Below are positions 1 through 6,229 of a stretch of DNA of 31,164 bases, in pieces. The notes below the pieces were generated by a model. It was not told where the DNA came from. It did no database searches and saw only the letters and a program-made list of their open reading frames with translations. How positions within the stretch are numbered: position 1 is the first letter of the stretch; every line of letters begins with the position of its first letter. The DNA is from Propionibacteriaceae bacterium UBA6238. GTDB taxonomy: Bacteria > Actinomycetota > Actinomycetes > Propionibacteriales > Propionibacteriaceae. The translations under genes were made by a program, and so were the position numbers. Location: the NCBI GenBank assembly GCA_002441465.1, contig DJWE01000049.1, positions 59,377 to 90,540 on the forward strand, read 5' to 3'.

Positions 1-32
1 AACCTCTGCTCTATCCCCTGAGCTATGGGGCC
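1..32 (-). tRNA. tRNA, 5' part only (cut by window edge; possibly Arg)
   Basis: Read on the minus strand, this is a 7-nt acceptor arm (GGCCCCA), U8-A9, a D-stem GCTC/GAGC with loop AGGGGATA, and the first anticodon-stem bases GAGGT plus T32. The window ends just before the anticodon, so the identity cannot be read. The D-arm resembles actinobacterial tRNA-Arg(CCU) as I remember it, which is only a guess. A promoter-like pair lies upstream (see 56-83). Confidence 0.85.
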
Positions 33-55
33 CAACCCCTCAAGGATGGGCAACC

Positions 56-83
56 AGCGTACCGCCTCCGCTGTGTCCCCCAA
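56..83 (-). promoter_or_regulatory. Putative promoter of the partial tRNA
   Basis: On the minus strand TTGGGG (83-78) and TACGCT (61-56) are separated by 16 nt, which puts a start site about 15 nt before the tRNA 5' end. An interrupted inverted repeat, GTGTC (73-77) / GACAC (90-94) with inner CCC/GGG arms, overlaps the -35. The match is only to general sigma-70-type consensus. Confidence 0.4.
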
Positions 84-151
84 ATGGGTGACACGGTCGC
101 GGCCGCGAGCGTGGATGGCTGTGAACCACCTAGGATTTTCGCCATTCGAGT

Positions 152-179
152 TTGAATTGGGTCTGCCGTCCGATACAGT
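152..179 (+). promoter_or_regulatory. Sigma-70-like promoter before the 188-260 hairpin
   Basis: TTGAAT (152-157), a 16-nt spacer and TACAGT (174-179) form a good vegetative promoter. The predicted start is about 186, at the first base of the long stem at 188-200, so promoter and hairpin look like one unit. Confidence 0.5.
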
Positions 180-185
180 GAGGAA

Positions 186-267
186 CTGAGAGTGACGCAC
201 ACGATGTTGTCTCCTGGGGGTGGGTAGACGGCTTCAAGCCCTTCGCGGTGCGTCACTCTCGCTTTTC
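186..267 (+). ncRNA. Candidate small RNA or leader hairpin with 13-bp stem
   Basis: GAGAGTGACGCAC (188-200) and GTGCGTCACTCTC (248-260) are perfect 13-nt inverted copies around a 47-nt loop. The second arm is followed by GCTTTTCC, a short T run as in an intrinsic terminator. With the promoter at 152-179 this predicts a short transcript of about 80 nt. It would end before the UGPase promoter box at 330-335, so it may be a separate small RNA rather than a leader. I recognise no RNA family and see no protein-like reading frame. The rest of 33-341 holds only the tRNA promoter. Confidence 0.45.
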
Positions 268-329
268 CTGGCCATGGCGCCCGTCGTCTTCTTCTTGGCC
301 CGCAACGGGCGTGCGAGGGAGCCTGCCGT

Positions 330-342
330 TAGCATCGAGCCA
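330..342 (+). promoter_or_regulatory. -10 box for leaderless UGPase gene
   Basis: TAGCAT (330-335) lies exactly 6 nt before the ATG at 342, and there is no Shine-Dalgarno sequence. This puts the transcription start on or next to the start codon. The same TAnnnT-N6-start arrangement recurs at 4126, 4144, 10876, 13323, 14543 and 16787. Confidence 0.5.
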
Positions 343-1697
343 TGAGCCAGCCCGCACTCGACCAGTGTCTGCAGAAGATGCACGCAGCCGGCATCAACCC
401 CGCAGCGATCGACAACTTCCGCCACTACTGGGAGCTTTGCGCCGCCGGTGCCACCGGGGTGATCGGAGAGGACACCATCCGTCCCCTGCTCGACGTGCCG
501 CAGTTGGAGCAGGTCGAGGTGAGCGAGGCGGACGCAGGTGCGGCACTGCAGCGGACGGTGATGATCAAGCTGAATGGCGGTCTCGGCACCTCCATGGGCC
601 TGGACCAGGCGAAGACGTTGCTGCCGGTCAGGGACGGGCTCACCTTCCTCGACCTGATCGTGCGCCAAGTCCGATATGCCCGACAGCGCTGGGCCGCACG
701 GCTACCACTGGTCTTCATGGACAGCTTCCGGACTTCGGCGGACACCCTCGCCCAACTGGCCACCTGTCCGGACCTGGCCGTCGCCGGACTGCCGCTGGAC
801 TTCCTGCAGAACGCAGAGCCCAAGATCCTCCTCGATGGCTTCGGCCCCGTCTCGTGGCCGCCCGACCCCAGCCTCGAGTGGTGCCCGCCGGGCCACGGTG
901 ACCTCTACCCGGCGATGTGGGGAACCGGCCTGCTCGACGCTCTGATCGAGGAGGGCTTCCGCTACGCGTCCGTCGCCAACGGCGACAACCTCGGCGCCGC
1001 CCCGAACGCAACCCTCGCCGGTTGGTTCGCCGCGTCCGGGGCCCCCTATGCGGCCGAGGTGTGCCCGCGGACGGCAAATGACCGCAAGGGCGGCCACCTC
1101 GCCGTGCGGATCGCGGACGGCCAACTCATCCTGCGTGACACCGCCCAGACCGCACCCGAGGAGATGGGCTACTTCACCGACGAACACCGCCATCCCTACT
1201 TCCACGCCAACAACCTGTGGCTCGACCTGGTGCAGGTGCGGGACATCCTCCGCGCGCGCAAAGGCGTGCTGGGCCTACCCCTGATCCGAAACGAGAAGAC
1301 CGTCGACCCGGCCGATCCGAGCACGCCGCGGGTCGTCCAACTGGAAAGCGCGATGGGAGCGGCGATCGAGGTGTTCCCGGGTGCCACGGCGATCGCCGTG
1401 GGCCGCGATCGGTTCCTACCGGTGAAGACGACCAACGAGCTGATGCTGCTGCGCTCGGACGTGTTCGACCTCGGCGAGGACGGTCGGCTGCACAGCCAGG
1501 TCGACCGCATTCCCGAGGTTGACCTCGGTGTCACCTACAAGCTCATCGACGACTTCGACCGACTGGTCAGCGTGGTGCCGTCACTGCGTAACGCGGAGAA
1601 ACTGAGAGTGCGGGGAGAGTGGGTCTTCGACCAACCCAGCGCTGTGGTGGGCGTGGTCGACCTGGCCGATCCGGGCAGCCCGCGGCAGTTCCGGTGA
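342..1697 (+). CDS. UTP--glucose-1-phosphate uridylyltransferase, UDPGP (eukaryotic-type) family
   Basis: Makes UDP-glucose from UTP and glucose-1-phosphate for cell-envelope glycans, glycogen or trehalose. The 451-aa protein has the UDPGP-family nucleotide-binding loop LNGGLGTSMGL (residues 77-87), the following Lys in KTLLPVR, and later motifs such as GHGDLYPA and VANGDNLG. Length and motifs fit the eukaryotic/bifidobacterial UDPGP fold rather than the GalU family. The start is the ATG 6 nt after a TAGCAT box, suggesting a leaderless mRNA. The downstream hypothetical gene overlaps the stop by 4 nt (GTGA). In mycobacteria the corresponding position near 5-FCL and the MoeA-like gene is occupied by galU, so this may be a non-orthologous replacement; the replacement is inferred. 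Confidence 0.93.
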   Translation: MSQPALDQCLQKMHAAGINPAAIDNFRHYWELCAAGATGVIGEDTIRPLLDVPQLEQVEVSEADAGAALQRTVMIKLNGGLGTSMGLDQAKTLLPVRDGLTFLDLIVRQVRYARQRWAARLPLVFMDSFRTSADTLAQLATCPDLAVAGLPLDFLQNAEPKILLDGFGPVSWPPDPSLEWCPPGHGDLYPAMWGTGLLDALIEEGFRYASVANGDNLGAAPNATLAGWFAASGAPYAAEVCPRTANDRKGGHLAVRIADGQLILRDTAQTAPEEMGYFTDEHRHPYFHANNLWLDLVQVRDILRARKGVLGLPLIRNEKTVDPADPSTPRVVQLESAMGAAIEVFPGATAIAVGRDRFLPVKTTNELMLLRSDVFDLGEDGRLHSQVDRIPEVDLGVTYKLIDDFDRLVSVVPSLRNAEKLRVRGEWVFDQPSAVVGVVDLADPGSPRQFR

Positions 1698-2056
1698 GCG
1701 GACGCTGGCACGCCGCCCTCGGCTACGCACTGACCGGCGAGGAGCTGCCGCTACCCGAGCCGGGCGCGCCGGATCCGGTCATGCTCGTGGAGCACCTGGC
1801 GATCGCGGGCTGGCCCGGAAGTCGGATCAGCGCCCACGCGCACGCCGAGGCCGAAGCCGAACGCGCCTGGCCGCACCACGTACCGGCCACCCTCCGCGCC
1901 GGCTGCGGGGCGGCCCAGTTCGCCGCAGCCCTCGGGGCGGCCCGGCACTCGCTGGGCCTGAGCGTGCTGGAGATTCGTCCGCCGTCGCCGCGCCGCACCC
2001 TCACCGCCGACGAGGTTCGACTGCTGCGTGAGGTGCCGCCGCATCACGTGCACTGA
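1694..2056 (+). CDS. Hypothetical protein, translationally coupled to UGPase
   Basis: I do not recognise this 120-aa protein. The GTG at 1694 overlaps the UGPase stop (GTGA), the usual sign of coupling, so it was preferred over upstream starts inside the UGPase gene. The product starts MSGRWHAALGYALTGEE, is rich in Ala, His, Pro and Glu, and has no membrane segment or signal peptide. A C-terminal stretch PRRTLTADEVRLLREV looks helical. It is probably co-expressed with the pyrophosphorylase. It ends 55 nt before the convergent mscL gene. Confidence 0.7.
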   Translation: MSGRWHAALGYALTGEELPLPEPGAPDPVMLVEHLAIAGWPGSRISAHAHAEAEAERAWPHHVPATLRAGCGAAQFAAALGAARHSLGLSVLEIRPPSPRRTLTADEVRLLREVPPHHVH

Positions 2057-2087
2057 GCTGCTTGCAGGCGGCGTCCGGGCGGGCGAC

Positions 2088-2104
2088 GGCGGACGGGATC
2101 CGCC
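2088..2104. terminator. Hairpin between convergent genes (weak terminator candidate)
   Basis: GGCGGA (2088-2093) and TCCGCC (2099-2104) form a 6-bp stem with a 5-nt loop midway between the ends of the hypothetical gene and mscL. There is no T tract on either side, so it may only be a 3'-end stabilising hairpin. Confidence 0.3.
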
Positions 2105-2111
2105 AAGTGGT

Positions 2112-2471
2112 CTACTTCTGGGCGAGCAGATCGCGAATTTCGGTGAGCAGTTGCTCGGAGGTGGGTGCGTCGGGCTCGGCCGGCGCCGGCTTCGCGGCGA
2201 GCTTCTGGATCATCTCGTACGGCTTGACCACACCGAAGTACAGCACTGCCGCCATGATCACGAAGGACACCAGGGCCGTGATGAACACGCCGACGTTGAT
2301 CGGGCCGATCGACACGGTGCTGAAGTCGGGATTGCCGCCGATCAGGCCGACGACGTCCAGGATGATCTTGGTGAACGCCGCCACGACGCTACTGAACGAG
2401 GCGCCGAGAATGAACGCGATCGCGAGGTCGATCAGGTTCCCGCGCATCAGAAAGTCCTTGAAACCTGCCAT
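2112..2471 (-). CDS. mscL: Large-conductance mechanosensitive channel MscL
   Basis: Homopentameric emergency valve of the inner membrane that opens on hypo-osmotic shock. The 119-aa protein has the family N-terminus MAGFKDFLMRGNLIDLAIAF, a first membrane helix at about residues 14-38 (AIAFILGASFSSVVAAFTKI) and a second at about 66-86 (ITALVSFVIMAAVLYFGVVKP). A short acidic linker and the C-terminal amphipathic helix (TSEQLLTEIRDLLAQK) follow. The ATG is preceded by AGGGAGA. mscL also lies close to the 5-FCL / MoeA-like region in mycobacteria, so this is conserved neighbourhood. Confidence 0.97.
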   Translation of the reverse strand: MAGFKDFLMRGNLIDLAIAFILGASFSSVVAAFTKIILDVVGLIGGNPDFSTVSIGPINVGVFITALVSFVIMAAVLYFGVVKPYEMIQKLAAKPAPAEPDAPTSEQLLTEIRDLLAQK

Positions 2472-2522
2472 GTGAGTCTCCCTTCGGGTGGTTGGCTTGT
2501 CACCCTAAAGGGGGACAGCCAC

Positions 2523-3131
2523 TCAATGCAGCGCGAAGCTCAATGATGAGACGGCGGCAGCCGCGGTGATCTGGGACGCCTCGGAGGAGCTCACCTCCAG
2601 CAGCACGAGCGGAGACTGGTTGTCGGCGAGCAGGCCGGTCTCGCCAGCGGACGGGAGCGCCACCACCCGCACGCCGCTCGCCACGATGCCGTAGCGGCCC
2701 TCCGTGGTGGGGCCCAGCACGTCGATCCTGCTGCCCACCCGGAGCAGAGAGACCGAGCCCGCCTCACCGAACCGGACCGGCAGCGCCAGCCGTCCGGGCG
2801 CTACCTGACCTTCCCCGCCGAGCAGGGTCGACGGGGTCAGCGCCGCCCGAACCGGGACGTCCACCACCGCGGTACGACCGACCACGGCCTCAACACTGTC
2901 GAAGGCGCCATCGGCGACCAGGTCGGGGGGAGCGCGGACCACCGCGAGATCGTCGGCCTGCACCCTCGCACCACCGGAGATGGATCGGGCCGCGACCACG
3001 ACCGGGACTCCCGCCCCGGAGCGCGCGGTGAGCGAGTTCAGCGCGGCCAGTACCGCGACCGCGATCAACAGCGCGGCGAAGGTACGACGATGCCAGCGAA
3101 ACGCACGTCGAAGTGAAGGAAAGAGCTGCAC
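2523..3131 (-). CDS. SAF-domain membrane-anchored protein (CpaB/RcpC-like)
   Basis: A 202-aa protein with a basic N-terminus, one membrane helix (about residues 20-36, FAALLIAVAVLAALNSL) and then an exported SAF domain (VVVAARSISGGARVQADDLAVV). The latter is the beta-clip fold of CpaB/RcpC pilus proteins and flagellar FlgA chaperones. The rest resembles the CpaB C-terminal region (PVRFGEAGSVSLLRVGSRIDVL). Actinobacteria often carry such a lone SAF protein; its role is unknown and no pilus gene is seen here. The GTG at 3131 is the only start that leaves the helix intact and does not run into the upstream FmdB gene; the site lacks a clear Shine-Dalgarno. It ends 51 nt before mscL. Confidence 0.75.
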   Translation of the reverse strand: MQLFPSLRRAFRWHRRTFAALLIAVAVLAALNSLTARSGAGVPVVVAARSISGGARVQADDLAVVRAPPDLVADGAFDSVEAVVGRTAVVDVPVRAALTPSTLLGGEGQVAPGRLALPVRFGEAGSVSLLRVGSRIDVLGPTTEGRYGIVASGVRVVALPSAGETGLLADNQSPLVLLEVSSSEASQITAAAAVSSLSFALH

Positions 3132-3181
3132 ACGAAGGATTCTCGGCAGGCGAGGCGCGTTCGCGTCACCTGTCCACAGGG

Positions 3182-3466
3182 TCAGGCCGCGCTGGACGCC
3201 CCTGTGGATGACGCCGCCGGGGACTTGTCGGCCGAGGCCGGAGCGTCCGTCGACGCGGCTGCCGGCTTGGCCGCGTTCGCACGGCCTTTGCTGCGATTGT
3301 CGGTGGCGTAGAAGCCGGAACCCTTGAAGACCACACCCACCGCGTTGAACACCTTGCGCAGGCTCCCGTCGCACTCAGGGCACTCGGTGAGCGGATCGTC
3401 GGTGAACTTCTGAACGGCCTCCACTTCCGTGTTGCATGACGTGCAGCGGTACTGGTAGGTCGGCAT
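3182..3466 (-). CDS. FmdB-family zinc ribbon protein (Ruc-like redox chaperone)
   Basis: A 94-aa protein with an N-terminal zinc ribbon of two CxxC knuckles (YRCTSC and ECPECDG), then a conserved VGVVFKGSGFYATD segment and a disordered Ala/Ser/Lys-rich tail. It closely resembles mycobacterial Rv0991c/Ruc, described as a redox-regulated chaperone. Function by homology would be protection against protein aggregation under oxidation. The ATG at 3466 has AGGAAG 5 nt upstream; the GTG two codons earlier sits on top of that site and was rejected. The neighbour 5-FCL gene on the same strand is also adjacent to this family in mycobacteria. Confidence 0.88.
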   Translation of the reverse strand: MPTYQYRCTSCNTEVEAVQKFTDDPLTECPECDGSLRKVFNAVGVVFKGSGFYATDNRSKGRANAAKPAAASTDAPASADKSPAASSTGASSAA

Positions 3467-3538
3467 GGTCACTTCCTGCGGATCCGTGGGCTGGTCGAAT
3501 TGTAACCAGCGGCGAGTAGAACCCCGAAATCGGTCCGG

Positions 3539-4126
3539 CTATTCCACATCCACCCGGCGTCGCTCCGTGACCAGGAGCTGGACCGGCCGATCCCACGGGT
3601 CGGTGGGCAGGTCGTCGAGCACTTCGTCGTCGAACAGCAGCATGCCGACGGTGGCGTGTGCCCCGGCCCAGGCCAGCGCGCGGTCGTACCAGCCGCCGCC
3701 GGTGCCGAGCCGGCGTCCGTCCGGGGTGCCGGCCAGGCCCGGCAGCCAGACCCAGTCCGCTTGACCGAGGGCCTGCGGGCCGAGCGAAGGCCCGTTCGGA
3801 GCCGGAATCCCCAACGGACCCGGCGAGAGCTCCTCCGGTCCGCTGTACCAGGCCCACGCAGGCTCTTGCCGCAACACCGGCAGCAGGACGCGCACCCCGG
3901 CGCGGCGCAGGTGCTCGATCAGTTCAGCCGTCGCAGGCTCGTCGGGCCGGGCAGCATAGGCGGCAACCACCTGGGCCTCCGCACAGGCCGCGAGCGCACG
4001 GGACGTCCGCGCGCCCTCGGCCGCCGGGTCGGTGATCCGGCTCGCCCGCGCCTGCCGAAGCCAGGTACGCAACTCTGCCTTCGATCGGCTGGCTCGCGGC
4101 TGGCCTACCGGGCCCTCGAAGGTCAC
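3539..4126 (-). CDS. 5-formyltetrahydrofolate cyclo-ligase
   Basis: ATP-dependent conversion of 5-formyl-THF to 5,10-methenyl-THF, which returns a stored or inhibitory folate to one-carbon metabolism. The 195-aa protein has the expected length and the family signature RLGTGGGWYDR (residues 139-149), preceded by WLPGLAGTPDG. An N-terminal basic helix (SKAELRTWLRQARASR) contributes to nucleotide binding in this family. The start is GTG at 4126. It has no Shine-Dalgarno but lies 6 nt after a minus-strand TACGAT box, consistent with a leaderless mRNA. It is divergent from the MoeA-like gene with only 17 nt between start codons. Confidence 0.95.
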   Translation of the reverse strand: MTFEGPVGQPRASRSKAELRTWLRQARASRITDPAAEGARTSRALAACAEAQVVAAYAARPDEPATAELIEHLRRAGVRVLLPVLRQEPAWAWYSGPEELSPGPLGIPAPNGPSLGPQALGQADWVWLPGLAGTPDGRRLGTGGGWYDRALAWAGAHATVGMLLFDDEVLDDLPTDPWDRPVQLLVTERRRVDVE

Positions 4127-4143
4127 AGACTTATCGTAAGCGC
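4127..4143. promoter_or_regulatory. Symmetric divergent leaderless promoter (5-FCL / glp)
   Basis: The whole intergenic space is 17 nt and centres on the palindrome CTTA-TCG-TAAG (4130-4140). It supplies TATCGT (4132-4137) on the plus strand and TACGAT (4138-4133) on the minus strand. Each box ends exactly 6 nt before its start codon (ATG 4144, GTG 4126). Both transcripts would begin at their start codons, and the two -10 boxes overlap, so initiation may be mutually exclusive. Confidence 0.55.
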
Positions 4144-5436
4144 ATGCCCCTTTTCGCTCGTGCCAAGGACGCCGTACAGCCTGAGCCTGCGGTGGAGCCC
4201 GCCCCGGAGCCGACCTACTTGCCGGATCCGCCGGCGGCAGGGATCGCCGGCTCGCGCGACCTCGCCGCCCATCGCGAGTTCCTGCTCGAACACGTGCGCA
4301 GCCTGCATCCCTTCGGCATCGGCCTGCTCGACGCTGCGGGCCTGACCCTGTGCGAGTCGATCACCGCCGACATCGACCTGCCCACGTTCACCGCGGCCAC
4401 CGTCGACGGGTGGGCCGTCCGCGCGGCCAACCTGGTCGGCGCGAGCCCGCGGCTCCCGGTGGTGCTGCCGGTCGTGGCCGAGATCGATTCCGTCGGCCAC
4501 CGCGGGGCACCGCTGCCCAAGGGCACCGCCGTCCGGGTCGTGGCCGGTGCGCCGGTCCCCGACGGTGCCGACGCGGTGGTGCCGCTCGCCGACGGCCTCC
4601 TCGTGGGCGACGAGGCGCAGTTCGTCGCCGAGATCTCGTTCCAGGAGAACCTGATCCTGGCCGGGTCGCGCGTCACCGACGGCGACCTGTTGGTACCGAA
4701 TGGCACCGAGCTCACTCCCAGGGTGCTCGGACTGATCGCCGAGGTGGGCTACGACAAGGTGCTCGCCCGGCCGCGGCCGCGAGTGGTGGTGCTCACCGCC
4801 GACACGGCGCTGGTGGAACCCGGACGGCCGCTCACCCGGCTCAGCGAGACCTACGACGCCTGCACCACGCTGCTGGCCGCCTCGGCGCGGCGCGACGGGG
4901 CACAGGTCTTCACCACCGGCATCGTCGCGGCCGAGCCGCGGTCGTTGGCGGTGACGCTGTCGGAGCAGTTGGTCCGCGCCGACCTGCTGCTGCTGGTCAC
5001 CGATGCCACCGACGAGGTGGTCACGATGCTCGCCGGACAGGGGCTGATCGACGTGGCCGAGGTCGACGCGCTGCCCGGACGGCAGGTGTTCGCCGTCCTC
5101 GGCCCGGAGCGCGTCCCTGCCCTTGTGCTGCCGACCGGGGCCGTGCCCGCCTACCTGAGCTATCAGTTGCTCGCCCGGACCCTCGTGCGCCGCCTGGCCG
5201 GGCTCGACGAGGCCTTCCTCGCGGAGGAGGCCGCGACCCTCACCCACCCGATCGATGCCGACCCCGCGCGGACGCGGCTGGTGCTGGCGCATCTGTCCGA
5301 GGGCCGGATCACGCCGCTGCGACGCGACGATCCGGGGGCCGCGGAGTTGGCCCAGGCGAACGCCGTCGCAGTCGTCCCACCTAGTGCCGAACCGGTAGGG
5401 ACGCACCGTAGCGTGACCTGCTGGCTGCTCGACTAG
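4144..5436 (+). CDS. glp: MoeA/gephyrin-like protein, probable cell-division factor Glp
   Basis: A 430-aa MoeA-fold protein. It keeps the structural motifs ATVDGWA (85-91) and VAGAPVPDGADAVV (133-146). Catalytic motifs of molybdopterin molybdenumtransferases are altered: the TGDE motif reads LTADTALVEPG, the GGVSVGDYD loop reads VTDATDEV (285-292), PGKP reads PGRQ and LPGNP reads LPTGAVP. No other molybdenum cofactor gene is present. The position beside 5-FCL, with rimJ next, matches Corynebacterium Glp and mycobacterial moeA1 (Rv0994). Glp was described there as an FtsZ-binding gephyrin-like protein with the membrane receptor GlpR. A Pro/Ala/Glu-rich N-terminal tail of about 35 aa precedes the fold. 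The assignment to Glp is inference from synteny plus motif loss. Confidence 0.75.
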   Translation: MPLFARAKDAVQPEPAVEPAPEPTYLPDPPAAGIAGSRDLAAHREFLLEHVRSLHPFGIGLLDAAGLTLCESITADIDLPTFTAATVDGWAVRAANLVGASPRLPVVLPVVAEIDSVGHRGAPLPKGTAVRVVAGAPVPDGADAVVPLADGLLVGDEAQFVAEISFQENLILAGSRVTDGDLLVPNGTELTPRVLGLIAEVGYDKVLARPRPRVVVLTADTALVEPGRPLTRLSETYDACTTLLAASARRDGAQVFTTGIVAAEPRSLAVTLSEQLVRADLLLLVTDATDEVVTMLAGQGLIDVAEVDALPGRQVFAVLGPERVPALVLPTGAVPAYLSYQLLARTLVRRLAGLDEAFLAEEAATLTHPIDADPARTRLVLAHLSEGRITPLRRDDPGAAELAQANAVAVVPPSAEPVGTHRSVTCWLLD

Positions 5437-5444
5437 AGACATCG

Positions 5445-6080
5445 ATGGCAGGTTCCGCCTGGCCGGTGCGGCTGACCCACGCGCCGATCACGTTGCGTCC
5501 GTTGCGTCGCAGGGACGAGGCCGACTGGGCCCGGATCCGTCAGCGCTCCGGGGCGTGGTTCAGGCCGTGGGACTCCACGCGTCCGCCGGAGTCTCCGGAA
5601 CCGAGTCTTACCTTCGCTCAGCTCGTGACCACGTTCGCGGCGCGGGCGAGGCGGGGCTTGATGCTGCCGTGGGCGGTGGAGTACACGCCGCCCGGGGAGC
5701 GCAAGGCCGTCTTCGCCGGGCAGGTCACGGTGTCCGGCATCACGCGCGGCTCGGCGTGCTGGGCCCAGATCGGGTACTGGATCGATCCGACCTGGGCGGG
5801 TCGGGGGATCATCCCGACCGCGGTCGCGATGGCGGTCGACTTCTGCTTCGACGAACTCAAGCTGCACCGGATGGAGGTCGCGATCCGGCCGGAGAACTCC
5901 AACAGCCTGGCCGTGGCGCGCAAGCTCGGCTTCCGCTACGAGGGACGCAGGGAGCGCTACATGCACGTCGACGGCGCCTGGCGGGACCACGATGTGTTCG
6001 TGCTCACCCCCGAGGAGGTGCCTGGCGGCGTCCTGGCTCGCTTCGAGTCGCGCCTGCAGCACCGCGGCGAACCGCTCTGA
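5445..6080 (+). CDS. RimJ-like GNAT N-acetyltransferase
   Basis: A 211-aa acetyl-CoA-dependent acetyltransferase of the RimJ/RimL type (acetylation of protein N-termini or other amines; substrate not known). GNAT motif A is seen as YWIDPTWAGRGIIPTAVAMA, followed by FCFDELKLHRMEVAI and RPENSNSLAVARKLGF, the usual acetyl-CoA-binding and C-terminal strands. It starts 8 nt after the glp stop, so the two are co-transcribed. The glp-rimJ pairing is the same as Rv0994-Rv0995 in M. tuberculosis. It is the last gene before the inserted ECF cassette. Confidence 0.9.
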   Translation: MAGSAWPVRLTHAPITLRPLRRRDEADWARIRQRSGAWFRPWDSTRPPESPEPSLTFAQLVTTFAARARRGLMLPWAVEYTPPGERKAVFAGQVTVSGITRGSACWAQIGYWIDPTWAGRGIIPTAVAMAVDFCFDELKLHRMEVAIRPENSNSLAVARKLGFRYEGRRERYMHVDGAWRDHDVFVLTPEEVPGGVLARFESRLQHRGEPL

Positions 6081-6130
6081 GCACTTCCCGAGCCATCCTG
6101 GGGTCGATCGGGGCCGCTCGGACGTTTGGG

Positions 6131-6157
6131 GCCCGGGTGTGAGTCGCAGGTCCGGGC
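6131..6157 (+). terminator. Hairpin downstream of rimJ (weak terminator candidate)
   Basis: GCCCGG (6131-6136) and CCGGGC (6152-6157) form a 6-bp stem about 50 nt after the acetyltransferase stop. The loop is 15 nt and only GTT follows, so this is a weak intrinsic terminator at best. Confidence 0.3.
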
Positions 6158-6162
6158 GTTGT

Positions 6163-6229
6163 GGACCGAGTGAGGAACCGTCCCCGAGGGTTCAGCGCGG
6201 ACCGAGTTAGGAACCGTCCCCGAGGGTTC
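6163..6229. repeat. Two 31-bp direct repeats overlapping the 3' end of the ECF ATPase gene
   Basis: Copies at 6163-6193 and 6199-6229 differ by one base (GAGTGAGG versus GAGTTAGG) and are separated by 5 nt. Each contains GAACC...GGTTC inverted arms around a CCCCGAGGG core. The second copy encodes the last residues and the TAA stop of the ATPase gene; the first copy repeats the same sequence after the stop. This looks like a REP-type palindromic element or a local duplication at the cassette edge. Confidence 0.7.

Noticed and set aside
23..256. Small minus- or plus-strand gene between the tRNA and UGPase
   Set aside because: No ribosome site and no protein-like composition; the region is better explained by two promoters and the long-stem hairpin.
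4144..5436. Plain molybdopterin molybdenumtransferase
   Set aside because: Key catalytic motifs are altered and no other molybdenum cofactor gene is nearby; synteny supports Glp.
6163..6229. CRISPR array
   Set aside because: Only two copies with a 5-nt gap, one copy inside a coding end, and no cas genes.
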